A DNA stretch of 54,563 nt from CAZMXS01 sp964570325 (GCA_964570325.1 CAZMXS010000025.1:1-54563), one strand, 5' to 3'. Positions 17,767 to 27,241 are shown, counted from the stretch's first letter. Program-made: numbers and translations. The notes: generated by a model from the letters alone, not told the origin.

Positions 17767-19749
17767 ATGGCGCCGCGCATAGACAAGGAATTGGAGGAGT
17801 TCAGGCAGGTCATGGAGGTCCCCTCAACCTTCGAGGAGGGCTTCAACTGGACCGCGCTGATCGGCGCCATCTTTATTGCCCTGCTGATGGTGCCCGGCGC
17901 ATTGTACATGGGGCTGTTGGCCGGCATTGACAGCATCGGGGCCGCCTCGCAATGGGTCACCGTCATCCTGTTCATCGAGGTGGCCAAGCGGGCGCACAAG
18001 ACGCTCAAGCGCGCGGAAATTTTCGTGTTGTTCTTCATGGCCGGCGCCGCGCTCGGGATGCCGTTTTCCGGCCTCGTCTGGAACCAGTTCTTTGCGCGCA
18101 GCGACGCCGCCATCGCCAACGGCATCACCGAGCAGTTGCCGATCTGGTATGCGCCGCCGGCCGATTCGCCGTCGTATGACATGCGTTCATTTTTTCATGT
18201 GGACTGGCTGCCGGTGATTGGGTTGGTCATCTTCGGCACCTTCTTCGGCCAGCTCTCCAACATGGTGCTGGGCTACGGACTGTTCCGGGTCGCCAGCGAC
18301 ATTGAGCGACTCCCCTTCCCGATGGCCCCAATCGGGGCGCAAGGCGTCATGGCGCTGGCCGAGGACGCCGATGAGAAAACGGCGGCCCAAAACGAAAAGA
18401 GCTGGCGCTGGCGCGTGTTCTCGGTCGGGGGCGCCATTGGGCTGGTGTTTGGCACGGTCTACCTGCTGCTCCCCACCCTGACGGGCGCCGTAACCGGCAC
18501 GCCAATCCAGATCTTCGAGATCCCTTTCACTGATTTCACGCCGCGCACCGGCAACTATTTGCCGGCGGTTGCCACCGGCATCTCATGGGATATCGGTAAT
18601 ATCATTTTCGGCATGGTGCTCCCGTTCTTCGCCATGGTGGGCAGCTTCATCGGGTTTGTCGTCTGCATCATTGCCACGCCAATCCTCTACAAGTTCCAGA
18701 TCCTGCACAATTGGACGCCGGGCGACAGTACGGTCAGCACGCTCTACAAGAACCAGATTGATTTCTTCTTCAGCTTTCAGATCGGCATCGCGGTGGCCGT
18801 GGCCATCGCCGGCTTCTACCAGGTGTTCCAGAGCTTCCGGCGGCGCAAGGCGCCGGACGCCGCCGGCCAGGCGGCGGCCGCGCGAATTTCGCCCGCCGGC
18901 CGCGGCGACATCAAGACCTGGGTCGTCATCCTCTGCTACTTCTTCATCACGATCACCTATATTCTCGTCTCGGGTTACCTGATTGACTGGCACCGCGGCA
19001 TCATGCTCGTGCTGCTGCTGTTGGGCTTCGTTTATACGCCGATCATCAGCTACGTCACCGCGCGGCTGGAGGGCATGGTCGGGCAGGTGGTTGAGGTTCC
19101 GTTCATCCGCGAGGCCAGCCTGATCTTGAGCGGCTACCAGGGAGTGGCTTGCTGGTTCTTGCCGATTCCGATCGCCAACTATGGCGGCATGGCGGTTTTC
19201 TACAAGCAATGCGAACTGACCGGCACCAAGTTCTGGAGCATCTGGAAAACCCAGATCGTGCTGTTCCCGATCATCCTGATCAGTTCCATCTTCTTCATGA
19301 ATTTCATCTGGGGCTTGAACGAAATCCCCTCCGCCGTTTACCCCTTCGCGGATCGCATGTGGCGGCTTTACGCGGAAAACGCCTGCATTATGTACTCGGC
19401 GACCCTGGGTGAGTACTCGATCTTCGAAGAGTCCTTCAACTGGCTGTATCTCGGGCTGGGCTCGGCCTTCGGACTGGTTCTATTCCCCGTCATGAGCGTG
19501 CTCGGCGCGCCGGTAATGCTGACTTACGGATTGATCCGCGGCCTTGGCCAGGTGATGCCGCATTACGTGATTCCGCAGTTTATCGGCGCCCTGATCGGGC
19601 GCTACTATTTCCAGAAACGGCTGGGCCTGATGTGGCGGCAGTATATCCCGGTGGTCAGCGCCGGCTTTGCCTGCGGAATGGGGCTGATCACCACTGTCGG
19701 GGTGGGCATCACGTTCTTAAGCAAGGCAGCGGTGCCGCTCCCCTTCTGA
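17767..19749 (+). CDS. OPT-family oligopeptide-type transporter
   Basis: A 660-residue inner-membrane carrier with about 14 hydrophobic segments. It begins with a soluble N-terminal stretch and the segment FNWTALIGAIFIALLMVPGA. It is distinct in sequence from the carrier at 8533 and closer to the core OPT superfamily, whose members import short peptides or metal chelates with protons. Family assignment rests on topology, length and overall pattern; substrate residues cannot be read. It starts four bases after the stop of the permease fusion and is followed after 30 bases by the second ABC ATPase. The alternation carrier-permease-ATPase-permease-carrier-ATPase argues for one functional unit. 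Confidence 0.8.
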   Translation: MAPRIDKELEEFRQVMEVPSTFEEGFNWTALIGAIFIALLMVPGALYMGLLAGIDSIGAASQWVTVILFIEVAKRAHKTLKRAEIFVLFFMAGAALGMPFSGLVWNQFFARSDAAIANGITEQLPIWYAPPADSPSYDMRSFFHVDWLPVIGLVIFGTFFGQLSNMVLGYGLFRVASDIERLPFPMAPIGAQGVMALAEDADEKTAAQNEKSWRWRVFSVGGAIGLVFGTVYLLLPTLTGAVTGTPIQIFEIPFTDFTPRTGNYLPAVATGISWDIGNIIFGMVLPFFAMVGSFIGFVVCIIATPILYKFQILHNWTPGDSTVSTLYKNQIDFFFSFQIGIAVAVAIAGFYQVFQSFRRRKAPDAAGQAAAARISPAGRGDIKTWVVILCYFFITITYILVSGYLIDWHRGIMLVLLLLGFVYTPIISYVTARLEGMVGQVVEVPFIREASLILSGYQGVACWFLPIPIANYGGMAVFYKQCELTGTKFWSIWKTQIVLFPIILISSIFFMNFIWGLNEIPSAVYPFADRMWRLYAENACIMYSATLGEYSIFEESFNWLYLGLGSAFGLVLFPVMSVLGAPVMLTYGLIRGLGQVMPHYVIPQFIGALIGRYYFQKRLGLMWRQYIPVVSAGFACGMGLITTVGVGITFLSKAAVPLPF

Positions 19750-19779
19750 AAGGAAAAAAACCGGGTACAGGATGCGATT

Positions 19780-20502
19780 GTGGCTGAAATACTCATAGAA
19801 GTTCGCGGCGTGAACAAGATCTTCGATCTCGGCAAGATCAAGGTGCATGCGCTGAAGGATATTGATCTCGATATCTTTCGCGGCGAATACCTCTCGATCA
19901 TGGGGCCGTCCGGTTCCGGCAAGAGCACGCTCTTCAACATGATCGGCGCGCTCGACCGCCCCACCTCCGGCAGCATCAAGGTCGCCGACGTGAATCTGAC
20001 CAAGCTGAGCAGCCGGGAACTGGCCTATTTTCGCGGCAAGCATATCGGATACGTTTTCCAGTCGTTTAACCTCCTGCCGGCCTACAACGCGGTCAACAAT
20101 GTCGCCATGCCGCTGATCTTCAATGGTTGGGATCAGGAAAAGGCAGCCAAGCGCGCGGGTGAGATATTGGAGCGCGTCGGGCTCGGCCATCGGCTGACCC
20201 ACCGCCCGGATGAGCTGTCCGGCGGCCAGCAGCAACGCGTGGCCATTGCCCGCGCATTGGCCAACGAGCCGGCAATCATTCTGGCCGATGAGCCAACCGG
20301 CAATCTCGACCTGCACACGGGCGAGGAAATCATCATGCTGCTCAGCCGGCTCAGCCGGGAACTCGGCGTCACCGTAATTTCCGCCACACATGACCATAAA
20401 ATGCTGGCCACCTCGGATCGGATTCTCTGGATCGAGGATGGCCGCAAGGCGCGTCTGGAGCAGCGCAAGGATATCGAGATCCGCGTCGGCACGGTGAAGT
20501 AA
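19780..20502 (+). CDS. ABC transporter ATP-binding protein, LolD/MacB type (second copy)
   Basis: A 240-residue ATPase with a GTG start at 19780 and AGGA eight bases upstream. Walker A GPSGSGKST is at residues 42-50, the signature LSGGQQQRVAIARALA near 147, Walker B IILADEPTGNLD near 169 and the H-loop SATHDH near 205. It resembles the ATPase at 12099 along its whole length (shared GPSGSGKST, FNMIGALD and QQQRVAIARALAN blocks), so the two are probably paralogues. By position it may drive the large permease fusion, whose own gene lacks an adjacent downstream ATPase. It is the last gene of the operon; a hairpin follows at 20581. Confidence 0.92.
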   Translation: MAEILIEVRGVNKIFDLGKIKVHALKDIDLDIFRGEYLSIMGPSGSGKSTLFNMIGALDRPTSGSIKVADVNLTKLSSRELAYFRGKHIGYVFQSFNLLPAYNAVNNVAMPLIFNGWDQEKAAKRAGEILERVGLGHRLTHRPDELSGGQQQRVAIARALANEPAIILADEPTGNLDLHTGEEIIMLLSRLSRELGVTVISATHDHKMLATSDRILWIEDGRKARLEQRKDIEIRVGTVK

Positions 20503-20580
20503 GCGGCTGGCGGCTGAACGCCTCCCGCAGCCCGTCCCTCATGTTCATCTTCCCGGGTGAGCTGGTCAGACCAATTCCCC

Positions 20581-20602
20581 AATTCAGGGAAACCTGAATT
20601 TT
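20581..20602 (+). terminator. Hairpin at the end of the transporter operon
   Basis: A perfect 8-bp stem (AATTCAGG / CCTGAATT) closes a GAAA tetraloop and is followed by TTGAATTT. It lies between two convergent genes, so it may serve both; the T tract is short. Confidence 0.45.
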
Positions 20603-20635
20603 GAATTTCCGACAATGGCAGTCGGGGAATTCGCC

Positions 20636-23600
20636 CTACCGGCTTTGCACTCCGGAATATCCCGGCAGCAAGCCGTACCACTTCAGCACCTGGTATAATG
20701 GCGACACCGGTTGCGTCGCATACCAGCCCCAATTGATCGCCGCGCAGGCGCCGCCGCCTGCATCCAGCATAAACCAATTGCCCAGCGCCGGGTCGTACAC
20801 CGTCGTGTCCCATACGCCCGGACGGTGGTATTCCAACGGCGCCGGTTGCGCGACGCTCCAGCCCCAGTTCAGCAGCCACAACAGGTTGTCGCTCGAACGT
20901 CGGATCGCCCACGATCCGCTTTCCGCCCAATAGACCGCCAGGTCCGCCTGGCCGTCGCCATCGTAGTCCGCCGGCACCGGAATCGCCGCGCCCGAACCCC
21001 ACTGCATTTCCCATAACTGCTGCGCCGCACTCTTCCACACATACCAGCGGCCCTGCGCCGGCCAATATACCGCCAGGTCCGCCTTGCCGTCGCCGTCGTA
21101 GTCCGCCGGCACCGGCACGGTTTCGCTCCAACCCCATTGCGATTCCCACATTTGCACGGTGGCGCTCAACAGCACATACCAGCGGCCCTGCGCCGGCCAA
21201 TACACCGCCAGATCGGTCCGGCCGTCGGCGTCGTAGTCCGCCGGAACCGGAATCGCCGCGCTCCAGCCCCATTGGATTTGCCAGGGCTGCGCGTCGCTGC
21301 TGCGCACGCCGTACCACAGTCCTTCGTCCTGCCGGTACGCCGTCAGGTCCGCCCGGCAATCGCCGTCGTAATCGCCCGGCGCCGGCCAGCTTTCAAGCGA
21401 CCCCACCGTCATCATTACCATCTGGGTGTCGCTGCTGCGCAGCACATACCAGCGGCCCGGCGTCGGCCAGCAAACCGCCAAATCGGCCAAACGATCGCCG
21501 TCGAAATCCAGCATGGTCTTGGGCCGGCGCGCCAGCGACTGCGCCGACATCGCGCTGGCGCCCGCCCCATAGTCCGCCCGCGTCGCGTAGTAGTACGCCT
21601 GCCCGCACGATACCGCCGTGTCGCTCCACGATGTCACCCCCGCCCCAAGCGCCGCCACCTCGCTGCCCGCCGCGCCCATGTCGCGCGACCGGTAAACCCG
21701 AACCCCGGTCGCGCCGCCGGCCGGCGCCCAACTCACGCGCACGACATCGCCGGTCACCGCCGCGCGCACGTTCGCCGGCGCCAGCGGGAACTCGAAGGCG
21801 CCCACATCCACGCGCGGACCGATGATCCGCGGCAAGCCGGCCAGATCGGCGGCGTTCGTCATCCAATCCTCATTCGCCCCCGTATTGACACAAGGCGACA
21901 TCGCCTGCAGCCGATAATCACCCCCGCCGACAAAAGCCGGCGCAGCCGTAATGGTGTGCGCAAACTGGGGCGAATCCGGCGCGGTGCAGCAGTATTCCAC
22001 GACCGCCCCGTCATCCACATCCCAGTTCGTCACGGCGGGCGCCGTATTGTCATAGATGATGCAGTTATGCAACTCGCTGCCGACGCCGACCGCCACGCCG
22101 CCGATCGCGGCCGCGGCGGAGTTATTGGCGATCGTGCAGTTCCACGCGACGTCGTTTTGCCGCAGCAGCACGCCGCCGACCATGTTCGCGCTCGTATTCT
22201 GCTCCACCAAACAATTGCGCATTTCATTATTCTGGTACAACATGACGCCACCCGCGGTACCTTCACCCCAGCCTTCAGGCACGACATTATGATGGATGTG
22301 CGTGGAATCAATCACCGCGGAATACTGCGCGTGAATCCCGGCGCCGAAGGCGGCGGTGTTGGTGGAGACATCGCAGCGCAACATCAGACCGCCGCCGCTC
22401 ATGACCGCGCCGCCGCCATGGCCCGCGTTAACGTCGGCAAAATTGTGTTGGAGCCGGCTGTCCGCCAAAACGCCGCCATAATCGAACCAGAGCCCCCCGC
22501 CGTCATATTGTCCCCAGTTCCAGGTAATGTCACAGTTTGTAATCACGCCGCCCCAGTAGAAAAAGGCGCCCGCGCCATTGCCCGACACATTGCTATGCAG
22601 CAGCGAGTGGGTAACCGTTCCGCCGTAATGCAGATATACGCCGCCGCCGGCCATCGCGGAGTTCGCGCGAATCAAGCAATCGGTCACCAATCCGTTCTGA
22701 TCGCAATACACGCCGCCGCCGGCGTTGTAGGCTCTGTTTTTCTCAATCAGGCAGCGCCGCAACGTGGCCCGGCCGGAGCAGAAGACACCGCCCGGCCAGT
22801 TGGGCGAAGTGTTGCCGGCAATCCGGCTATCCGTCAACAAACTGCTCCCGGCGCAGCGGATCCCGCCGCCGACGATTGTGCTTTCATTGTCCGCAATCAC
22901 GCAGTTGCTGACTGTGCCATCCAGCATATATACGCCGCCCGCGTCTTCATCGCTGCCGTTCGCGATCGTGAACCCGGCCAGCAGCGCGCGCGGATGGTTG
23001 ATGTTGATGACTCGATACGATCCAGCGCCGTCCAAAAGGCAATCGGCGGGATCGGCGGCCCCGAGGACGGCAATGGGTTTGGCCAGCTCAACGGTCTGGC
23101 CGAACGCATAAGCGCCGGTCGCCACGCGGACCACGCCGCCGACATAACAGGCATCAATCGCCGCCTGCAAATTCGTGGCGGCGGCGGCCCAGTTGGTGAA
23201 GGGCGGAATATGCGCGCCGCCGGCCGCGACATAATTGGTGAACCCGCCGGCCACCACATGCACATTCACCGTCGCCGCGCCGGCAACCGCCAGGTTCGAG
23301 GCGAAAAGGGTAACGGCATAATAGCCCGGCGTGCTCCAGGTCGGCGCGATCATGAAGGTGTCCGCGTAGCTGTTGGTCGCCCCGGCGCCGGCCACCGTCC
23401 AGCGATACCCCCAGGCTTTGCCGTGGATATCCGCGAAGAAATTGGCGGCTTCGCCCGCCACCACCTGGGTCGCACCCCGAATCGCAACCGTTAACGGACC
23501 GAGAATATTGGTCCCAATAAACTCATCGCAGCCCAGATCCACGTGGCCGCCATATATCCGCGCTTCCATGTCTATATCCTGTTCGATCCCGCCGACATAG

Positions 23601-26600
23601 TCGGTGCTGCCCGCGTTAATGCAGGGCGAAGCCGCCACAATATGCGGGTTATCGAGCCCCAGCAGCCTGGGCTCATCCGCAAAATTGCCCGGCCCGTTGA
23701 ACAGCGGCCAGGCGCAGGTGTATTCCACCGTGCCCGTCAGGGCTACCTGGAACATGATATTCGGGCCGACCGGCGCCTCGTTGTGATACACGATGCAATT
23801 GTAAACCGCCCCCAGCTTATCAAAGCGGAACAGCACGCCGCCGCCATTGTCCACGGCCATGTTTTTGAGCAGCGTGCAATTTTGCGCAACGCCACCGCCG
23901 TCCAGATGTACCCCCGCGCCGCCAAAAGCGCGATTGCCGCTAATAAACGAATTCTTCAGCGTGACCTTTGCGGCTATATTGGCGCCCCCGCCGTAATTAT
24001 GCGCGTTATTGTCGCGGATCAGGCAGTCGCGGATCTCCACCTGGTCATTGGCCATGATGCCGCCACCCCATTTGCCGGCTTCGTTGCCGATAATTTCACA
24101 CCGCGACACCCGCGCCACGCCCCAGCAATCCAGCCCGCCACCCTGGCTCGCGGCATAATTGCTGACCACCAGGCAATTCGCGACCGTCCCATCCCGTACG
24201 TATGCTCCTCCGCCCTGCACCGCCGACCCGTTGACCAGGATCAGATTCGACACAACCGCCATCGGATGATTGATGTAAAAGCAGGCATGATCGTTCCGCC
24301 CATCCACCCGCGCCGTGCCTGCGGCGCCTGCGCCAACAACCGAAACCGCCCGAGTCAAGGAGACCGCCGTCGCCTCAACAAAGGTGCCGGTCCCCGCGTA
24401 CACCACACCGCCCCCCGGGCAGTTAACCACCGCCTCGACCAGGCTGGTCGCCGCATCGTTCCAGTTGGTGTAGGGATACACATTCCCGCCGGACGGCGCG
24501 GCATAATGCACGGCCGAGGCCAGCACGCGCACCGGCAGCGTGGTGGCCGCCGTCAGGTCCAGATTCGCGGCTTCCAAACGAACGGTATAAACCCCTGCCA
24601 CGGGCCAACTCCAGGTGGCATGGAGCGTGTTGGACAGCGTCGCCGTGCCGCCATTGGTCTGAATCAGCCAGCGCGTCCAGAGCGCTTTGCCCTGCACATC
24701 CGCGCTAAAAAACACCGGCATATCCAGGAGCACCGCGTAATCCGAAGCGTCAATTCGCGCCGTCAACGCGCCCGTGATATTGGTGGCGATGTACTCGTCG
24801 CAACCGATGTCCACCTGCCCCGCATAAATACGCGGCTCGTTGTCAATGTCCACTCCGGCGGCCAGGCCATTGGTGGCGCCGGCATTGCGACAGGGGGATG
24901 CCGCCAGCAGATGCGGATCGGCCACGCCGACCAACCGCGGATCGCTCGCGATATTGCCTGCGCCATCGAGCAGCGGAACGGCGCAGCAATGGTTGAACTC
25001 CGTGTCCAAGGCGAACACGTTCGAGATGGTGGTGGCCGTGTTGTGGTAAATGATCGTGTTCACCACTTCGGAGCGACCCAGAGCAGGATCGCCGAGGGCA
25101 TACAATCCGCCGCCATCACCTGTGGCGGCGTTTCCGACGATCGTGCAGTTCCGGATCGCAAATACGCCGCCGGCGTTCACGCCGCCGCCATCGCTGCCTT
25201 GATCATCTGTCACGCGGTTCCCAGCGATATAGCAGTTTTCCAAAACACCAGTCGTACCCATGGTATAAACGTCCAATTGGACTCCGCCGCCATTGCCAAT
25301 CGCCGTGTTGTTGACAATCCAGCAGTTTCGCACATTGCCCGCGTTCTTAATAATGATGCCGCTGCCATACCACGCCTGGTTGTTTTGCACCCGGCAGTTA
25401 TCCAGGCAGGGCGCATCCGCGGCGCCGCCGACCAATATGGCGCCCCCGCTGTTGCCCGACACAACGCAATTGCTCAGCCACCCCGCACCCTCCATCAGGA
25501 TTCCGCCGCCATATACGTCGTAATCCATTCCCTGCGACTCGGCAAAGACATGGCCGTTGGTCAGCGTGAAGCCGATCAGCCGGCCGCGCCGGCCCACATA
25601 CGCGCCGCGGACGGCATCCGGTCCGTTCGGCCCGGCTCCCTCAATCAGCGTAACCTCGGGCCCGTTCACGCTGCGCACCGTGATTTCTTTGTTGATCACC
25701 ACCCGGCAGGACAACTGCCCACCGGGCGTCTCCGCGCCGCCACATTTGTAAACGCCGTTCGTAACCAGCACCAAATCGCCCTCGACCGCCGCATCCACCG
25801 CGTCCTGGATGTTCGACGCCGCCGTCGCCCATGAGTCGTATGGCGGCGCCGCCCCGCCCGACGCGGCCGCGACATAAAGCGTCCGCGGCGCCGCCGCCGG
25901 CTGAACATCAATCGTGAACAGTTGGGTCAAAGCCGCGTCCACCAGTTGCGTTGTCCACGTCGTTCCGCCGTCGGCCGAATGATAGATCGAGCCGCCGTCA
26001 TAATTGTTACGCACGGCCCAGATGTTGGTCCCGTCGGGCGTAACGACGTCCATCGTATAATCCCAGGTGGTGAAGGACTCCCAGGTCGCGCCGCCGTTGG
26101 TTGTCCAAGTGATATGCGAATCATTCGCGGCCCAGATATGCCGGGCGTCCCTCACGCATAGCTCGTTGCCGTCCTTCATCGCCCTTTTGACCACCAGGTT
26201 CCAGTCGGCTCCCCCATTGGTCGTGGCGAGAACGGTTTCCTGGCCGCCAATCGCCCAAACTTGGTTTTCATCCAGCGCATACAAACCCAAAAGGTGATTC
26301 GCGTTGGTGATGGCTGCCGACGTCTGCGGCATCCACGTCGCGCCGCCGTCCACGGTATGAAACAGACCCGCCATGCCCGAATCCGGATCGAGTTCGCCGC
26401 TGACCCAGGCGGTGTATTCGTCCAAGGCGGTCACCCCCTGCAGCATTTGCGAAAATGAACCAATCGACACATCTCGCCAGGTGATCCCGCCATCCGCGGT
26501 CATCACCACGGCCCCCCCCACCCCCACGGCCCAGACCACCAGCCGGTCCACCGCCCAAACTTTGTGCAACGTGACATCCGGCAACGAATCCGCGTCGCCC

Positions 26601-26962
26601 TGCCGCGCCCAGGTGACGCCCCCATCCGGCGAATAGTAGATCGCGGCGTAGCCGTCCACGCTGTCCCCCACGACCCAGACATGCCGGCCGTTAACCGCGG
26701 CCACACCGCTTAACGACGCGGCCGGAAGCTGGCCGACACCCTGGCGAAACCAGTCCGTCCCGTTGGTCGTGCACAGCAGCACGCCGCACCCGTCATTGGA
26801 GCCGCCGCCCGCCCAGCCAATAAAGCCCGCGCGCGCCGGCGCGGCCGCGCCGAGCGCAACCACCAGGAGCGCCAGGATTTTCCAATGATTGGAAAACGCC
26901 CCCCGCCATTTTTCCAATGATTGGAAAACCACCCCAAAACTAGCCGCGCGATTGGTGATCAT
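20636..26962 (-). CDS. Giant secreted protein with three beta-helix modules and FG-GAP-like repeats
   Basis: About 2108 residues. The start ATG at 26962 has GGGGG upstream and sits about 30 bases behind a promoter; a GTG at 26989 is possible. A signal peptide (hydrophobic core ILALLVVALGAAAPARA) is followed by BNR/Ycf48-like propeller repeats (GGxTW motifs) to about residue 355. Three successive modules then each open with a YVAAxGG...NIQxAVDA type segment. Each continues as a right-handed parallel beta-helix with CxVxxN rungs, ends in a DIDxExRIYxGxxDxGCDE motif and is joined to the next by a PKD-like domain. A fibronectin-III-like domain (near 1730-1820) and about seven FG-GAP/VCBS-like repeats with Ca-binding DYDGDGKADL follow. 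No sorting tail is visible. Probably a cell-surface or secreted polysaccharide-binding protein; no catalytic site recognised. Confidence 0.85.
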   Translation of the reverse strand: MITNRAASFGVVFQSLEKWRGAFSNHWKILALLVVALGAAAPARAGFIGWAGGGSNDGCGVLLCTTNGTDWFRQGVGQLPAASLSGVAAVNGRHVWVVGDSVDGYAAIYYSPDGGVTWARQGDADSLPDVTLHKVWAVDRLVVWAVGVGGAVVMTADGGITWRDVSIGSFSQMLQGVTALDEYTAWVSGELDPDSGMAGLFHTVDGGATWMPQTSAAITNANHLLGLYALDENQVWAIGGQETVLATTNGGADWNLVVKRAMKDGNELCVRDARHIWAANDSHITWTTNGGATWESFTTWDYTMDVVTPDGTNIWAVRNNYDGGSIYHSADGGTTWTTQLVDAALTQLFTIDVQPAAAPRTLYVAAASGGAAPPYDSWATAASNIQDAVDAAVEGDLVLVTNGVYKCGGAETPGGQLSCRVVINKEITVRSVNGPEVTLIEGAGPNGPDAVRGAYVGRRGRLIGFTLTNGHVFAESQGMDYDVYGGGILMEGAGWLSNCVVSGNSGGAILVGGAADAPCLDNCRVQNNQAWYGSGIIIKNAGNVRNCWIVNNTAIGNGGGVQLDVYTMGTTGVLENCYIAGNRVTDDQGSDGGGVNAGGVFAIRNCTIVGNAATGDGGGLYALGDPALGRSEVVNTIIYHNTATTISNVFALDTEFNHCCAVPLLDGAGNIASDPRLVGVADPHLLAASPCRNAGATNGLAAGVDIDNEPRIYAGQVDIGCDEYIATNITGALTARIDASDYAVLLDMPVFFSADVQGKALWTRWLIQTNGGTATLSNTLHATWSWPVAGVYTVRLEAANLDLTAATTLPVRVLASAVHYAAPSGGNVYPYTNWNDAATSLVEAVVNCPGGGVVYAGTGTFVEATAVSLTRAVSVVGAGAAGTARVDGRNDHACFYINHPMAVVSNLILVNGSAVQGGGAYVRDGTVANCLVVSNYAASQGGGLDCWGVARVSRCEIIGNEAGKWGGGIMANDQVEIRDCLIRDNNAHNYGGGANIAAKVTLKNSFISGNRAFGGAGVHLDGGGVAQNCTLLKNMAVDNGGGVLFRFDKLGAVYNCIVYHNEAPVGPNIMFQVALTGTVEYTCAWPLFNGPGNFADEPRLLGLDNPHIVAASPCINAGSTDYVGGIEQDIDMEARIYGGHVDLGCDEFIGTNILGPLTVAIRGATQVVAGEAANFFADIHGKAWGYRWTVAGAGATNSYADTFMIAPTWSTPGYYAVTLFASNLAVAGAATVNVHVVAGGFTNYVAAGGAHIPPFTNWAAAATNLQAAIDACYVGGVVRVATGAYAFGQTVELAKPIAVLGAADPADCLLDGAGSYRVININHPRALLAGFTIANGSDEDAGGVYMLDGTVSNCVIADNESTIVGGGIRCAGSSLLTDSRIAGNTSPNWPGGVFCSGRATLRRCLIEKNRAYNAGGGVYCDQNGLVTDCLIRANSAMAGGGVYLHYGGTVTHSLLHSNVSGNGAGAFFYWGGVITNCDITWNWGQYDGGGLWFDYGGVLADSRLQHNFADVNAGHGGGAVMSGGGLMLRCDVSTNTAAFGAGIHAQYSAVIDSTHIHHNVVPEGWGEGTAGGVMLYQNNEMRNCLVEQNTSANMVGGVLLRQNDVAWNCTIANNSAAAAIGGVAVGVGSELHNCIIYDNTAPAVTNWDVDDGAVVEYCCTAPDSPQFAHTITAAPAFVGGGDYRLQAMSPCVNTGANEDWMTNAADLAGLPRIIGPRVDVGAFEFPLAPANVRAAVTGDVVRVSWAPAGGATGVRVYRSRDMGAAGSEVAALGAGVTSWSDTAVSCGQAYYYATRADYGAGASAMSAQSLARRPKTMLDFDGDRLADLAVCWPTPGRWYVLRSSDTQMVMMTVGSLESWPAPGDYDGDCRADLTAYRQDEGLWYGVRSSDAQPWQIQWGWSAAIPVPADYDADGRTDLAVYWPAQGRWYVLLSATVQMWESQWGWSETVPVPADYDGDGKADLAVYWPAQGRWYVWKSAAQQLWEMQWGSGAAIPVPADYDGDGQADLAVYWAESGSWAIRRSSDNLLWLLNWGWSVAQPAPLEYHRPGVWDTTVYDPALGNWFMLDAGGGACAAINWGWYATQPVSPLYQVLKWYGLLPGYSGVQSR
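20720..21520 (-). repeat. Tandem FG-GAP-like coding repeats
   Basis: The 3' part of the giant gene consists of about seven units of roughly 45-50 codons, each with an AVYWPAQGRWYV-like strand and a DYDGDGxxDL calcium loop. Some neighbouring units are nearly identical in DNA (for example around 21045-21120 and 21170-21250), pointing to recent duplication or conversion. Confidence 0.7.
26878..26896. repeat. 19-bp inverted repeat TTTTCCAATGATTGGAAAA, copy 1
   Basis: Nine-base arms pair perfectly around one central base. An identical copy begins 32 bp away at 26910. Both lie inside the 5' coding part of the giant gene, before the hydrophobic core of its signal peptide. Confidence 0.8.
26910..26928. 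repeat. 19-bp inverted repeat TTTTCCAATGATTGGAAAA, copy 2
   Basis: Identical to the copy at 26878. The 32-bp offset is close to three helical turns, so both face the same side of the DNA. On the coding strand of the giant gene the core reads CCAATCATTGG. Confidence 0.8.
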
Positions 26963-26999
26963 AATTGCCCCCATTTTGATCGGATTCACGCCGGCTGCA

Positions 27000-27027
27000 A
27001 TTATCGCGGAACCGAATCAGGATTCAA
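27000..27027 (-). promoter_or_regulatory. Promoter of the giant beta-helix protein gene
   Basis: On the minus strand TTGAAT (27022-27027) and GATAAT (27000-27005) are 16 bases apart. Transcription would start near 26993, leaving a leader of about 30 bases before the ATG at 26962. Confidence 0.55.
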
Positions 27028-27097
27028 GCCCGACGACACCGGTCCGACGGTTCCGAAAACCGAGCTCGCAGAACGGGCTGGATGCCGTCATGTTCAT

Positions 27098-27125
27098 TTG
27101 ACAACGACGCTTTTTTCACTACTCT
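27098..27125 (+). promoter_or_regulatory. Promoter of tRNA-Lys
   Basis: A perfect -35 TTGACA (27098-27103) and TACTCT (27120-27125) are 16 bases apart, about 28 bases before the mature tRNA end. Confidence 0.55.
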
Positions 27126-27152
27126 TACGCCATTCTGCCAACTGGCCCATGT

Positions 27153-27228
27153 GGGACGGTAGCTCAACCGGTAGAGCAACAGCCTTTTAAGCTGTGGGTC
27201 GCGGGTTCGACTCCCGCCCGTCTCACCA
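27153..27228 (+). tRNA. tRNA-Lys (anticodon TTT)
   Basis: The full cloverleaf can be drawn. Acceptor stem GGGACGG pairs with CCGTCTC (one G-U), the D arm contains AGCTCAACCGGTAGAGC, the anticodon stem ACAGC/GCTGT encloses loop CTTTTAA with anticodon TTT at 27186-27188, and the T arm has GGGTTCGACTCCC. The 3' CCA is encoded (27226-27228). A secreted-protein gene starts only 13 bases downstream. Confidence 0.97.
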
Positions 27229-27241
27229 ATCGGAGGCTTGT

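Noticed and set aside
22030..25500. CRISPR-like or satellite array
   Set aside because: The repetitiveness is at protein level (beta-helix rungs) with irregular DNA spacing; no constant repeat with unique spacers.
21137..25834. Long plus-strand frames (785 and 763 codons) opposite the giant beta-helix gene
   Set aside because: They mirror the codon structure of the minus-strand gene, are Arg/His/Ala-rich without domains, and lack ribosome sites; the minus strand carries clear repeats and a signal peptide.
26878..26928. Transposon ends or phage attachment site
   Set aside because: Two identical palindromes 32 bp apart cannot enclose a mobile gene, and no transposase or integrase is in the window.
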